A stretch of DNA of 64,000 nt, taken from the NCBI RefSeq assembly GCF_002119765.1, contig NZ_CP021112.1:2226501-2290500 (forward strand). Reading direction: 5' to 3'. The notes below the pieces were generated by a model, which worked only from the letters and a program-made list of their open reading frames with translations, was not told where the DNA came from and searched no databases. This DNA is from Pseudorhodoplanes sinuspersici (GTDB lineage Bacteria; Pseudomonadota; Alphaproteobacteria; Rhizobiales; Xanthobacteraceae). This document shows, piece by piece, positions 1-8,593 of the stretch. Position 1 is the stretch's first letter. Each line of letters begins with the position of its first letter. A program made the position numbers and the translations under genes.

Positions 1-1409
1 AGATCGTCGAACAGCATGCGCTCATACTCTGCCACGGCTTTTGCCCGACTTTCCGTGAGAACGGCAATGGCGGCATCGGTTTCGCTATAACGGCTTTGCT
101 GGATTAGGATCTCTTGCCGTTGGCCGACCAGATCCTGCAATTCCGTGAGGTAGGTCAGCTTCGATCCAAGCTCCTTCTGAAAGAGCTGTTCGCGAATCTC
201 GACTCTTTGCTGCAGGGGCGTGATCGTTGCCTTGAGCTTCTCAATCGAGGCACTGATGGTCGCGCGCTCGGCTTCCTTTTGCGCGATTTGCCGGTCGATA
301 GCGGCGAGTTTGGCGTTCTGTTCAGTGATCAGGCTGGTCAGAAATCGGCGATGCATCTGAACAAGTGTCGACGGCGCTTCTTTCGGCGGTGTAAATGCGG
401 AAAGCGGGTCTTCCTTTCCCGCTAGCGCAGCTTTGAGGCGTGCCGTATCAAGCTGGGCTCCTTGGAGATCGCTCCTCAAGCGTTCGAATTCTGCTGTGCT
501 CATTGTCGCGTCGAGTTCGATCAGAACATCGCCGCTTTTGACGCTTTGTCCGTCGCGCACGAGAATGGAGCGCACGACACTGGTATCAAATGGCTGGATG
601 GTCTTGTTGCGGCCGCCGGAAATGATCTTTCCCGGTGCCACAGCGACGATATCGACGGTACCAACCGCGGCCCAGATCAGGGCGGCACTGAAGACGCCGA
701 TGAGTGCGAATGCAGTCGCGCGGCCAACAGGCGAGGGTGGCGTTTCCACGATCTCCAGCGCCGCCGGCAGAAAAGCAAGTTCGTGCGACCGGCGGCGATC
801 GGGATCCTGCCGCGGTATACTGACAGCGCGGCCGAGTTTGCGGGCGCGATCCGCGAAGTCAATAATCGCGGTGCCGGCAGTATTCGCCGCGGATTGGGCA
901 GCCTCTTTGGCTAGGTCCGGCTTGGCAATCCGGCGGGTTTTTTCAACGAGGCCGAGGGCTATTCGAGTTGCGTAAAGCTTTCCGTCTTTTGCCGACCGCA
1001 ACAGCGTCCTGGAGAGAACCCCAGGACTTTGTACCAGGATGACACGGCCGTCCCAAATGGCCTGGAAATCGGTTTGGGACATCAGAGTGGGCCGGTCTGC
1101 GTCTGGGGCGAGAACAATGACCTGGGTCTTGCTGGCCTTGCCCAAAAGCAGAAAGCCTCCTCCGCGCAGGCACGCAATTCCCGGCAGGGGCAGGGAGGAC
1201 AGACGCCGCCAGGCGGTTTTCAATATGCGCGCTTTGAGATCGATCATTCTTGCGCGGCGAACGATCTCGAGAATACTGGCATTTCCGTCGCCAGTGCGGC
1301 GTACGAAATGCTCAGGATCGGCATCGATTCCCCGAAGGCGAAGCAACATCTCCAGAACCACAAGGCCCGGATCGGCTAGGTCGTCTGCTCTCTCTTCGCG
1401 GCTTGCCAT
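1..1409 (-). CDS. HlyD-family type I secretion adaptor with an N-terminal C39-like domain (partial, 3' end outside window)
   Basis: The reading frame is open from ATG at 1409 to the window edge, so the C-terminus is missing (about 469 residues visible). Residues 10-127 match a C39-like domain of the HlyB type: a DPGLVVLEMLLRLRG helix, a middle stretch ending GGGFLLLGK, and an FQAIWDGRVILV strand. The catalytic Cys position is not Cys. A linker follows, then FLPAALEIVETPPSP, typical of HlyD N-termini, one membrane helix (about 231-250), and the periplasmic part with a long coiled coil (about 300-450). HlyD adaptors bridge the inner-membrane ABC exporter and an outer-membrane TolC-like protein. 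It lies 88 bp after the ABC transporter. GTG at 1430 is an alternative start; an in-frame TGA lies just upstream of it. The C39-like domain on an adaptor is unusual. Confidence 0.88.
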   Translation of the reverse strand, partial: MASREERADDLADPGLVVLEMLLRLRGIDADPEHFVRRTGDGNASILEIVRRARMIDLKARILKTAWRRLSSLPLPGIACLRGGGFLLLGKASKTQVIVLAPDADRPTLMSQTDFQAIWDGRVILVQSPGVLSRTLLRSAKDGKLYATRIALGLVEKTRRIAKPDLAKEAAQSAANTAGTAIIDFADRARKLGRAVSIPRQDPDRRRSHELAFLPAALEIVETPPSPVGRATAFALIGVFSAALIWAAVGTVDIVAVAPGKIISGGRNKTIQPFDTSVVRSILVRDGQSVKSGDVLIELDATMSTAEFERLRSDLQGAQLDTARLKAALAGKEDPLSAFTPPKEAPSTLVQMHRRFLTSLITEQNAKLAAIDRQIAQKEAERATISASIEKLKATITPLQQRVEIREQLFQKELGSKLTYLTELQDLVGQRQEILIQQSRYSETDAAIAVLTESRAKAVAEYERMLFDD

Positions 1410-1497
1410 CGTTGGCTCACGCTTCTGCACGGATATCTTTTCTCAAGGTCAGTTATTGAACAACGTCAACTGCAAAGGAATGCAGTTCTGGATTTCG

Positions 1498-3642
1498 TCA
1501 GTGCGCTTCATGCAAGCCTGCCTGCACGCGATAGAGCGAGGCATAGCGCCCGCCCATTCTGATCAGATCTTCGTGCGGCCCATCCTCGATCAGGCGCCCA
1601 CGCTCGATGGTAATGATGCGGTCTGCTTTACGGAGTGTCGAAAGCCGATGCGCGATAATCAGGACCGTCCGGCCGCGCGAAATCTCGCCCATATTCTGTT
1701 GCACGATGCGTTCGCTCTCGTAATCGAGAGCGCTTGTCGCTTCATCGAAGATGAGAATGCGCGGCTCCGTAATCAGCGCCCGCGCGATGGCAATTCGCTG
1801 GCGTTGTCCGCCAGAAAGAGTGCTGCCGCGTTCTCCGACAATAGTGTCGTAACCTTCGGGAAGAGTAAGGATGAAATCGTGTGCGCCAGCCAGAGTCGCG
1901 GCAGCGATCACCTTATCGGCGGTCATGGAGGGATCGGCCAACGCGATATTGTCGCGCACTGAACGATTAAACAGAACGCTGTCCTGGAGCACGACGCCAA
2001 TCTGCCGCCGCAGCCAGGCTGGTTCGATCTGGGCGATATCGATGCCGTCGATCAACACGCGTCCGCTCTCCGGTACGTAAAGGCGCTGGATGAGCTTGGC
2101 GAGCGTGCTTTTACCGGACCCGGATTGACCGACGATTCCAATAATCTGGCCGGCTTGCACGTCGAAACTGACATTGTGCAAAATCTCAGGACCATCGATG
2201 CGATAGCGAAATGTCACGTGTTCGAAACTGATGTTGCCACGCAAGTCCGCGAGCGTCATCCGGCTGGGATTATAGAGCGGTTCCGGCGCCGTATTGAGGA
2301 TATCGCCAAGGCGTGAGATCGAAATGCGGGCTTGATGGAAATCCTGCCATGTTTGTGCGAGGCGCAAGATCGGGGCGCTAACACGGCTCGAAAGCAGATT
2401 GAAGGCCACAAGTTCGCCGACGGTCAGTTGACCGCTGATGACGAGCTTTGCGCCAATATAGAGAATGGCCGCGCTGACAAGCTTGCTCACAAATTGAACG
2501 GACTGGCTCGCGACATTGCCAAGGCTGATTACACGGAAGCTTGCGGCAACATAACCGGCCAGTTGCTCCTCCCAGCGGCGCTGCATCTGCGGCTCGACCG
2601 CCATCGCCTTCAGGGTTTCGATGCCGGCGACACTTTCCACGAGAAACGCTTGGTTCTCGGCGCCGCGCTGAAACTTCTCGTCAAGCCGCCTCTGGAACAG
2701 CGGCGTAGCCAGAGCCGAGATGCCGACATAGACCGGAAGGGACGCGAGCACGATCCATGTCAGCAGCGACGAATAGAAAAACAGAACGGCAATGAAAATC
2801 ACGGTAAACAGCAGATCGATGACCAGAGTGAGTCCCGAACTGGTTAGAAAATTGCGGATGTTTTCCAGCTCTCGCACGCGAGCGACGGAATCGCCGACAC
2901 GCCTGGTCTGGAAATAGCTGATCGGCAGAGCCAGAAGATGCCGAAAAAGACGCGCTCCGAGTTCGACATCGATGCGGTTGGTGGTGTGCGAAAACAGATA
3001 GGTGCGAAGAATGCCTAATATTGTTTCGAACAGCGCGATCGCGACCAGGCCGACCGCCAGAACATCCAACGTGCTCATACTGCGATGGACGAGCACCTTG
3101 TCGATAACGACCTGAAAGAACAGTGGAGATATCAGCGCAAAGAGCTGCAGAAAGAATGAGACGATCAGAACTTCACTTAAAAGTCCGCGATATTTATGCA
3201 TCGCGCCGAGAAACCAGGTGATGTCAAACCGGCGTGTTAGGTCGCTCAAAGAGGCGCGCTTGGTCATGAGCAAAAGCTGCCCGTCCCATACGGCCTCCAG
3301 TTCGGCTTGTTGCATCATAATCGGACGAGGGCTGCCCGGTTCTAAAGCAATGATGCTGTCATCGCCGATCTTGCCAAATAGCAGGAAACTACCGTCGCGA
3401 AGAATTGCGAGTGCGGGCATTGGCGTCTTTGTGAGCCGAGGCCAGTTTGTTGTGAGCGCGCGTGCGCGAAGGCCAAATTCCTTCGCACAGCGGATCATCT
3501 CTGCTACGCCAATCGGCGTTCCGCGAAACTGATGGCGTATTTGATCAGGATCAACACCGATCCCCTGAAACCGAAGCATCATCACCAGCGCGATCAGACC
3601 GGGGTCGGACGTTAAGCCGGGCGTTTCGCTGTGGCTCTGCAA
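1498..3642 (-). CDS. HlyB-like type I secretion ABC transporter (C39-like domain, TMD, NBD)
   Basis: Inner-membrane ATP-driven exporter for a type I secretion system. Residues about 8-125 are a C39-like domain without the catalytic cysteine (DPGLIALVMMLRFQG), as in HlyB, where it binds unfolded RTX substrate instead of cutting a leader. A six-helix ABC membrane domain follows (about 140-430). The ATPase domain has Walker A GQSGSGKST, signature LSGGQRQR, Walker B ILIFDEATSALD and an AHR switch. The frame extends upstream to ATG 3741, but the region before 3642 is unlike the family. TTG at 3642 is preceded by AGGGG at 7 bases and fits the domain start, so I chose it. No RTX substrate or TolC gene lies in the window. 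Confidence 0.93.
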   Translation of the reverse strand: MQSHSETPGLTSDPGLIALVMMLRFQGIGVDPDQIRHQFRGTPIGVAEMIRCAKEFGLRARALTTNWPRLTKTPMPALAILRDGSFLLFGKIGDDSIIALEPGSPRPIMMQQAELEAVWDGQLLLMTKRASLSDLTRRFDITWFLGAMHKYRGLLSEVLIVSFFLQLFALISPLFFQVVIDKVLVHRSMSTLDVLAVGLVAIALFETILGILRTYLFSHTTNRIDVELGARLFRHLLALPISYFQTRRVGDSVARVRELENIRNFLTSSGLTLVIDLLFTVIFIAVLFFYSSLLTWIVLASLPVYVGISALATPLFQRRLDEKFQRGAENQAFLVESVAGIETLKAMAVEPQMQRRWEEQLAGYVAASFRVISLGNVASQSVQFVSKLVSAAILYIGAKLVISGQLTVGELVAFNLLSSRVSAPILRLAQTWQDFHQARISISRLGDILNTAPEPLYNPSRMTLADLRGNISFEHVTFRYRIDGPEILHNVSFDVQAGQIIGIVGQSGSGKSTLAKLIQRLYVPESGRVLIDGIDIAQIEPAWLRRQIGVVLQDSVLFNRSVRDNIALADPSMTADKVIAAATLAGAHDFILTLPEGYDTIVGERGSTLSGGQRQRIAIARALITEPRILIFDEATSALDYESERIVQQNMGEISRGRTVLIIAHRLSTLRKADRIITIERGRLIEDGPHEDLIRMGGRYASLYRVQAGLHEAH

Positions 3643-4471
3643 TGTATTTCCCCTATCGTAATTTGGTGCGGGGGCGATTCCCCCAAGCTGCAACCGCCCG
3701 ACTGCGTGAATTAACCGGCAATCGGCGATGCACCTGTGCAATATCGGAAAGGCCCCTAAAACAGGGGTGCCGGGTAAGCGAATTCACGTTGACGCCGAGA
3801 TTACAATTCGTGTTCATGACGTGGCATTTCGCCCGAACCAAGGCCGGATTTTGACCAAGCATCCCTGACCTCAACGTTGCTGTGCAAAATCCGAGGCGCA
3901 GCGTCAGGCGTTCGCGAGCCGCAAAAGCCGCGCGCTTGCCGGAGATTCGTCAAATATTTCGCACGTCGTTGTATCTCGTTCGGCGCGAAAGCACATGCCG
4001 AAGCGAAAATTGAGCGCTGAACTCAAACCAAAGCATGCTGTCCGCCGATGCCGAACGTATCGCAGTATCCCAGCCTCTTTGCTGCCGACATCAGAAGCCT
4101 GTCGATTGTGGCAAGCGTCCGGGAAAATACGTTGGCTCCAACCGATCTAGCCGGCCGTATCTCGTCGCGACTTGACGGGCGTCAATATCGCAATACCGGG
4201 CCGAAATAGGGTGACTCAAAGCCAAACGCCCTACGTCCTGGTCCAAGGAAAGCGATGCGCTGGCTGGTCGTGAGACGACTGACGGTGCGTTCGCTGGGCC
4301 AAGGCGATGAGCGGATAGGCGCGCGCTGGCAGCACCCATGCACGAAATTTCAAGCCAACTCGTCCCGCACCGTCTCAGCAAGTGCGCTGCCGCGCGACGT
4401 TCAATGCGTGTGGAGTCAAGGCAGTCTCTGTTGCGGCGCAGTGGCGAACGAGTTCAGAAAATCGATTCGCA
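3643..4471. other. Intergenic region, no gene recognised
   Basis: About 830 bases between the type I secretion pair and the glycosyltransferase operon, which are transcribed away from each other. Short open frames on both strands (for example 4091-4381 minus) have no recognisable protein features. The region must hold two divergent promoters, but I cannot place them. Confidence 0.5.
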
Positions 4472-5701
4472 ATGAAAATCCTGTTTGCCAACAAGTTCTT
4501 TTTTCGGAATGGCGGCTCGGAAGTCGTCATGTTCAATGAAATGGATCTGATGAGGCAAGCGGACAACGATGTCATCGAATTTTCGATGCGCGATCCGCGA
4601 AACCTTCCCTCAAAATACGACCGATACTTTGTTTCGGAAAAGTCATACCGCTCGCCATCACGCAGTAGCAGGATTAAATCGGCGTTGTCCTTCATTCACT
4701 CGCCGGAGGCGGTCGAAAAGATCGGGGCCCTGATTCTCGACGAGAAGCCCGACATTCTTCACTGCCACAACATCTATCACCAGCTAACACCATCCATCAT
4801 CAATGCGGCGTCACGCTTGAACATCCCTGTCGTGCTGACTCTGCACGACTATAAGCCGATTTGCCCGGTTTATACCCGTCTCCGAGGAGGCGATGTTTGC
4901 ACGAAATGCTCGGACGGCCGGTTTGAATCGTTGCTCACGCAAAGATGCGCGGATGGCTCGCTCGGCAAGAGTGCTCTGCTGTGGGCTGAGGCGCGCTACC
5001 ATGCAATGGTCCGTAGTTACCACCGTGTGAGCAGGTTTATCGCCCCAAGCCGATTTATGCGAGATGCGATGGCGCATCGCTTCGGCAAGGACAAGGTGAT
5101 TCACATCCCGAACGGGATCGATGCATCTCGTATCAGAACGTCGGATGACGATGATCGTTACGTCCTCTATCTCGGCCGTTTATCGCCGGAAAAAGGGGTT
5201 GAGACGCTGTTGCAGACGCATGCTGCGGACGATGCGTCCTGGCGCCTTGTCATCGCTGGCACAGGTCCATTGCTGGAGGACTATCGATCCCGCTTTCCGT
5301 CGGCTGAGTTCGTCGGTCATCTGACGGGTGAGGTGCTTGAGACTACCTTGCGAAGGGCTTCGGTCATCGTCGTCCCGTCCGAGTGGCACGAGAACAGCCC
5401 GCTATCGATCCTTGAGGCGATGGCCCATGCGAAGCCGATCGTTGCTTCGCGGATTGGCGGAATTCCGGAACTGGTTAGGGACGGCGTAACCGGCCTTTTG
5501 TTCGAGCCGAAAAACTCACGGGATCTTTCCGGGCGCCTGAAGGCGCTGCTCGATGACGCCGGTCTGCGAACACGGCTTGGCGGAGAAGCAAGACGCGTTG
5601 TCGAGGCGGAGTACTCCCTCAGCAGGCACGCAACAGCGCTTCTCTCGCTCTACGAGAGTCTCACCAGGCAGTTCAAATCACCGAGCAAGGCAGTGTCGTA
5701 A
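4472..5701 (+). CDS. Glycosyltransferase family 4 (GT-B fold)
   Basis: A 409-residue GT4 enzyme that would transfer a sugar from a nucleotide donor to a lipid-linked or growing glycan at the cytoplasmic face. The N-terminal domain starts MKILFANKFFFRNGGSE, with the Gly-rich acceptor loop. The C-terminal domain has YVLYLGRLSPEKGVETL and VVPSEWHENSPLSILEAMA, the GT4 donor-site E-x7-E region, followed by GIPELVRDGVTGLL. The frame is open back to 4382, but homology starts at ATG 4472, so that start was chosen. The stop is one base before the radical SAM start at 5703, indicating translational coupling. Donor and acceptor cannot be told from sequence. Confidence 0.9.
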   Translation: MKILFANKFFFRNGGSEVVMFNEMDLMRQADNDVIEFSMRDPRNLPSKYDRYFVSEKSYRSPSRSSRIKSALSFIHSPEAVEKIGALILDEKPDILHCHNIYHQLTPSIINAASRLNIPVVLTLHDYKPICPVYTRLRGGDVCTKCSDGRFESLLTQRCADGSLGKSALLWAEARYHAMVRSYHRVSRFIAPSRFMRDAMAHRFGKDKVIHIPNGIDASRIRTSDDDDRYVLYLGRLSPEKGVETLLQTHAADDASWRLVIAGTGPLLEDYRSRFPSAEFVGHLTGEVLETTLRRASVIVVPSEWHENSPLSILEAMAHAKPIVASRIGGIPELVRDGVTGLLFEPKNSRDLSGRLKALLDDAGLRTRLGGEARRVVEAEYSLSRHATALLSLYESLTRQFKSPSKAVS

Positions 5702-5702
5702 A

Positions 5703-6836
5703 ATGGATCTCACCGTTATTTCGACGTTCAGGTGCAATTCGAAATGCCAGATGTGTTACATCTGGAAAAATCCAACAGAGCCTAAGGAAGAAGTCTCGCT
5801 CGAAACGTTGTCGAAGCTGCCAAACGGCTTTGACAATCTCAACGTGTCAGGCGGCGAACCGACGTTGCGGAAGGATCTCAGCGAGATCATCGATATTGTC
5901 TATCCCAAAGCGCGTATCACCGAAATTTCGTCTAACGGGCTGCACCCCGAACGTCTGGTGCCGATCATCAAAAAATATCCAAACGTCAAGGTTCGGTTTT
6001 CGCTAGAGGGCGACCGCGAGACCAGCGATGCCATTCGCGGAGAAAAGAATGGTTATGAAACAAAGGTCGCTGGATTGCGGAAGCTCAAAGAAGCTGGCGG
6101 CACTGACCTCGGCTTCGCGATGGTGATCCAGGACGAGAACGTCAAGCAGCTGGTCGATGTCTATGAGTTCGCGCGCAAGGAGGGCTACGAGCTCGCCACA
6201 TCCACCCTCCACAATGCCTGGCAGTTCTACAAGAATGATAATTACTTTTATGAGCGCAAATCGGTCGCGCGGCAGGTCGAAGGCCTTATCGAGGCGATGC
6301 TGAAAAGCTCGAAGCCGAAGAACTGGTTTCGGGCTTATTTGAATCTGGGTCTTATCGAAAAAATACTGGGGCATGACCGGCTCATTCCTTGCAGCGCTGG
6401 AAAGGATTTTGCCTTCATCGATCCCTGGTCGGATGTGTGGGCCTGTAACGTCCGCTCTGATTTGCCGATGGGTAACCTTGCGCGACAGTCGTGGGATGAG
6501 ATCCTGAATGGCGAAGTCGCACAGCGCACGCGCAAGAAAGTCGCGGATTGCAGCCAGAATTGCTGGATGGTGACAACGGCGCGCACCGCGATGCGTTCGA
6601 ATATCGTGCCGCAGATGCCGAAAGCGGAACCCATGATGTGGGTTCTGAAGAACAAGATAAAGGTCTCCGTCGGCAAGAAGATCTGCTTCGACAGCTACAT
6701 CAACTATTCGGACGTGCGGCCGTCTCCGTTCGTCAAGCGCGAAACGTATCTGGATAAAAACGTCAAAGCAAAATTGGTGAAAGGGCGGGTGACGCCCGAT
6801 GAGCATTACCCGCTCAAGACCTTTATGAACAACTGA
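5703..6836 (+). CDS. Radical SAM protein with SPASM/twitch-like C-terminus
   Basis: 377 residues. MDLTVISTFRCNSKCQMCYIW carries the CX3CX2C motif (C11, C15, C18) that binds the 4Fe-4S cluster used to cleave S-adenosylmethionine; NVSGGEPTLR is the SAM-binding GGEP motif. The C-terminal third has further cysteines (CSAGKDF, DVWACNVRSD, DCSQNCW) in a SPASM/twitch-like pattern for one auxiliary cluster, with the usual MGNL...SWDEI stretch. The gene sits between two GT4 glycosyltransferases with gaps of 1 and 17 bases, so it very probably acts on the same product. Substrate unknown; it could modify a sugar, a lipid carrier or a small peptide. Confidence 0.88.
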   Translation: MDLTVISTFRCNSKCQMCYIWKNPTEPKEEVSLETLSKLPNGFDNLNVSGGEPTLRKDLSEIIDIVYPKARITEISSNGLHPERLVPIIKKYPNVKVRFSLEGDRETSDAIRGEKNGYETKVAGLRKLKEAGGTDLGFAMVIQDENVKQLVDVYEFARKEGYELATSTLHNAWQFYKNDNYFYERKSVARQVEGLIEAMLKSSKPKNWFRAYLNLGLIEKILGHDRLIPCSAGKDFAFIDPWSDVWACNVRSDLPMGNLARQSWDEILNGEVAQRTRKKVADCSQNCWMVTTARTAMRSNIVPQMPKAEPMMWVLKNKIKVSVGKKICFDSYINYSDVRPSPFVKRETYLDKNVKAKLVKGRVTPDEHYPLKTFMNN

Positions 6837-6853
6837 TTTGCGGGGGATGAGAC

Positions 6854-8095
6854 ATGAGCCATCCCGTTAAAAGTGAAATTTACATGTTCGGGTTTCGTGG
6901 CTTTCCCGGTGTCCAGGGCGGTATCGAAACGCATGCAGAAAACCTTGCGCCACAGCTTGCTCAGCTGGGCCATGATGTGACGGTCTGTTTCCGATCTCCG
7001 TATGTGGATGCGAAGTGCGGAAAGGGTTGGAAGGGTGTGAGATTGCTGCGCCTTTGGACCGTTCGAAATACATATTTTGAAGCTTTGCTTCATTCGCTCG
7101 TTTGCGCGCTTGTCGCCGGGGTTTACAGACCGCAGATCGTGCATGTGCACGGTATTGGTCCAGCTCTTGTTACACCGCTGCTCAGGCTGCTCGGTCTTCG
7201 CGTCGTCGTGACCCATCATGGGGAGGACTACAATCGCGAAAAATGGGGCTGGGCGGCACGGACGGTTCTGAAGACGGGCGAAGCATTGGGGATGCGATTT
7301 GCGAACAAGCGAATTGTAATCAGCCGCACGATCGAGAAGCTGGTTGCAGCCAAATACGGCAAGTCCTGCGACGTAATCCCGAACGGTGTTGCGTTGCCCG
7401 AGATTCCGGCGAAGACGGACAAGATTGCCGAGCTCGGATTGGAGCCCAGCCGATATATCTTATCGGTTGGGCGGCTGGTGCCGGAGAAAAGGCAACTGGA
7501 TCTCGTGCGGGCATTCGTGGCCGCGAAGCTGGAGGGTTGGAAGCTTGTGATCGTGGGACGGATCGATCACCAGAACAGGTACGCCGACGCGCTGGCCACT
7601 GAGGCTGCTTCCAACGACAATGTCATCATGGCCGGTTTTCACAGCGGGGAATCTCTGCAGCAGCTCTATGCGCATTCCGGCTTGTTCGTGCTGCCTTCTT
7701 CGCACGAGGGGCTTCCCCTTGCCTTGCTGGAGGCGCTTAGCTATGGCGTGCCGGTCCTCGTCAGCGACATTCCCTCAAATCTTGAAGTCATCGATCATCC
7801 CGCTCACATCTTCCGCCTCGGCAATATTGATGATCTCAAAAGTAAGATGTCTGCATTAGCCGATGCGCGATTGGAGACAGCCGAGCGCGAGACGATGAGA
7901 CGATATAACATCCGCCGTTACGACTGGACCGATATCGCCACGCGGACGTCCGCTGCTTATGCCGAACTGATAGGCGCAGGGCAGACGGATGCGGTTTTTC
8001 GTCCGACCGCCGCGCGAGGTCGGGCCAAGCTCGCGAATACAGCCTGGAGCGAGTTCTGGCGTTCGTTCCAAGAGACACGTCACCATATGCCGTAG
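6854..8095 (+). CDS. Glycosyltransferase family 4, second of the cluster
   Basis: 413 residues with the GT4 layout: FGFRGFPGVQGGIETH at the N-terminus (acceptor-side Gly-rich loop), YILSVGRLVPEKRQ at the start of the donor domain, and LPSSHEGLPLALLEALSYGVPVLVSDIPSNLEV, which contains the E-x7-E motif. It resembles GT4 enzymes of exopolysaccharide clusters that start GxRGxPGxxGGIE. GGGGGATGAG just upstream supplies a ribosome binding site. It closes a three-gene operon with the radical SAM gene. No polymerase, flippase or export gene is visible, so the pathway is incomplete in this window. Confidence 0.9.
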   Translation: MSHPVKSEIYMFGFRGFPGVQGGIETHAENLAPQLAQLGHDVTVCFRSPYVDAKCGKGWKGVRLLRLWTVRNTYFEALLHSLVCALVAGVYRPQIVHVHGIGPALVTPLLRLLGLRVVVTHHGEDYNREKWGWAARTVLKTGEALGMRFANKRIVISRTIEKLVAAKYGKSCDVIPNGVALPEIPAKTDKIAELGLEPSRYILSVGRLVPEKRQLDLVRAFVAAKLEGWKLVIVGRIDHQNRYADALATEAASNDNVIMAGFHSGESLQQLYAHSGLFVLPSSHEGLPLALLEALSYGVPVLVSDIPSNLEVIDHPAHIFRLGNIDDLKSKMSALADARLETAERETMRRYNIRRYDWTDIATRTSAAYAELIGAGQTDAVFRPTAARGRAKLANTAWSEFWRSFQETRHHMP

Positions 8096-8163
8096 CGGCG
8101 GCTATACGAATTACGAGAAAACCGAGCCGTGGCGGGAGTGCCGTTCTGCAGCGCGGGAGCCCG

Positions 8164-8499
8164 TCAGGCCGCCGATTTACTGCGGCTGACGGTCTGGCGG
8201 ACTTCGAAGCCTTCGAATTTGGGATGCCCGAGATAGAGCGATCCGGTGGTTTGGTTGCCGGCATTTGCATGCGCCTTGCGGAACTGCTCCGACTTCGTCC
8301 AAGCTTCGAATGTGTCTCGGCTTTGCCAGACCGTGTGAGACGAATAAAGCGTGTGATCTTCCGCCTCCGGACCCTTCAGGAGATGGAATTCAACGAAACC
8401 CGGCATTTCCTCGAGATGGGTTTCTCGCGTCTTCCAGATGCGTTCGAATTCTTCTTCCGATCCCTTTTTGACGAGAAACCGGTTCATCGCGATGAACAT
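8164..8499 (-). CDS. IsdG/HmuQ-like heme-degrading monooxygenase
   Basis: A 111-residue ferredoxin-like (ABM superfamily) protein. MFIAMNRFLVKKGSEEEFE, the PGFVEFHLLKG strand, the YSSHTVWQSRDTFEAW segment and the F-R-KAH motif (axial heme-ligand His region) match IsdG-type heme oxygenases, called HmuQ and HmuD in Bradyrhizobium. These cleave heme to release iron. ATG 8499 is preceded by AAGGAAAG; the in-frame extension to 8553 has no such site. The gene lies 94 bp downstream of hmuR on the same strand, consistent with heme-iron release after uptake. A general antibiotic-biosynthesis monooxygenase role is the alternative, but the context argues for heme. Confidence 0.85.
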   Translation of the reverse strand: MFIAMNRFLVKKGSEEEFERIWKTRETHLEEMPGFVEFHLLKGPEAEDHTLYSSHTVWQSRDTFEAWTKSEQFRKAHANAGNQTTGSLYLGHPKFEGFEVRQTVSRSKSAA

Positions 8500-8548
8500 G
8501 GCTGTCTTTCCTTTGGCTGGCGTGATGCTGGCAGTTGATCTCGATGCC

Positions 8549-8574
8549 AACAAAGCGGCCGGAGCCGCTTTGTT
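8549..8574 (-). terminator. Hairpin between hmuR and the heme monooxygenase gene
   Basis: An 11-bp perfect stem (AACAAAGCGGC / GCCGCTTTGTT) with a 4-base loop lies between the hmuR stop and the downstream gene. No strong U-run follows on the minus strand, so it may be a partial terminator or an mRNA-stabilising hairpin rather than a full stop. Confidence 0.5.
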
Positions 8575-8593
8575 GTTTCTTGTCTAGTCTATC

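Noticed and set aside
6003-6806. 267-codon open frame on minus opposite the radical SAM gene
   Set aside because: Fully inside a well-supported gene; composition is that of an antisense shadow.
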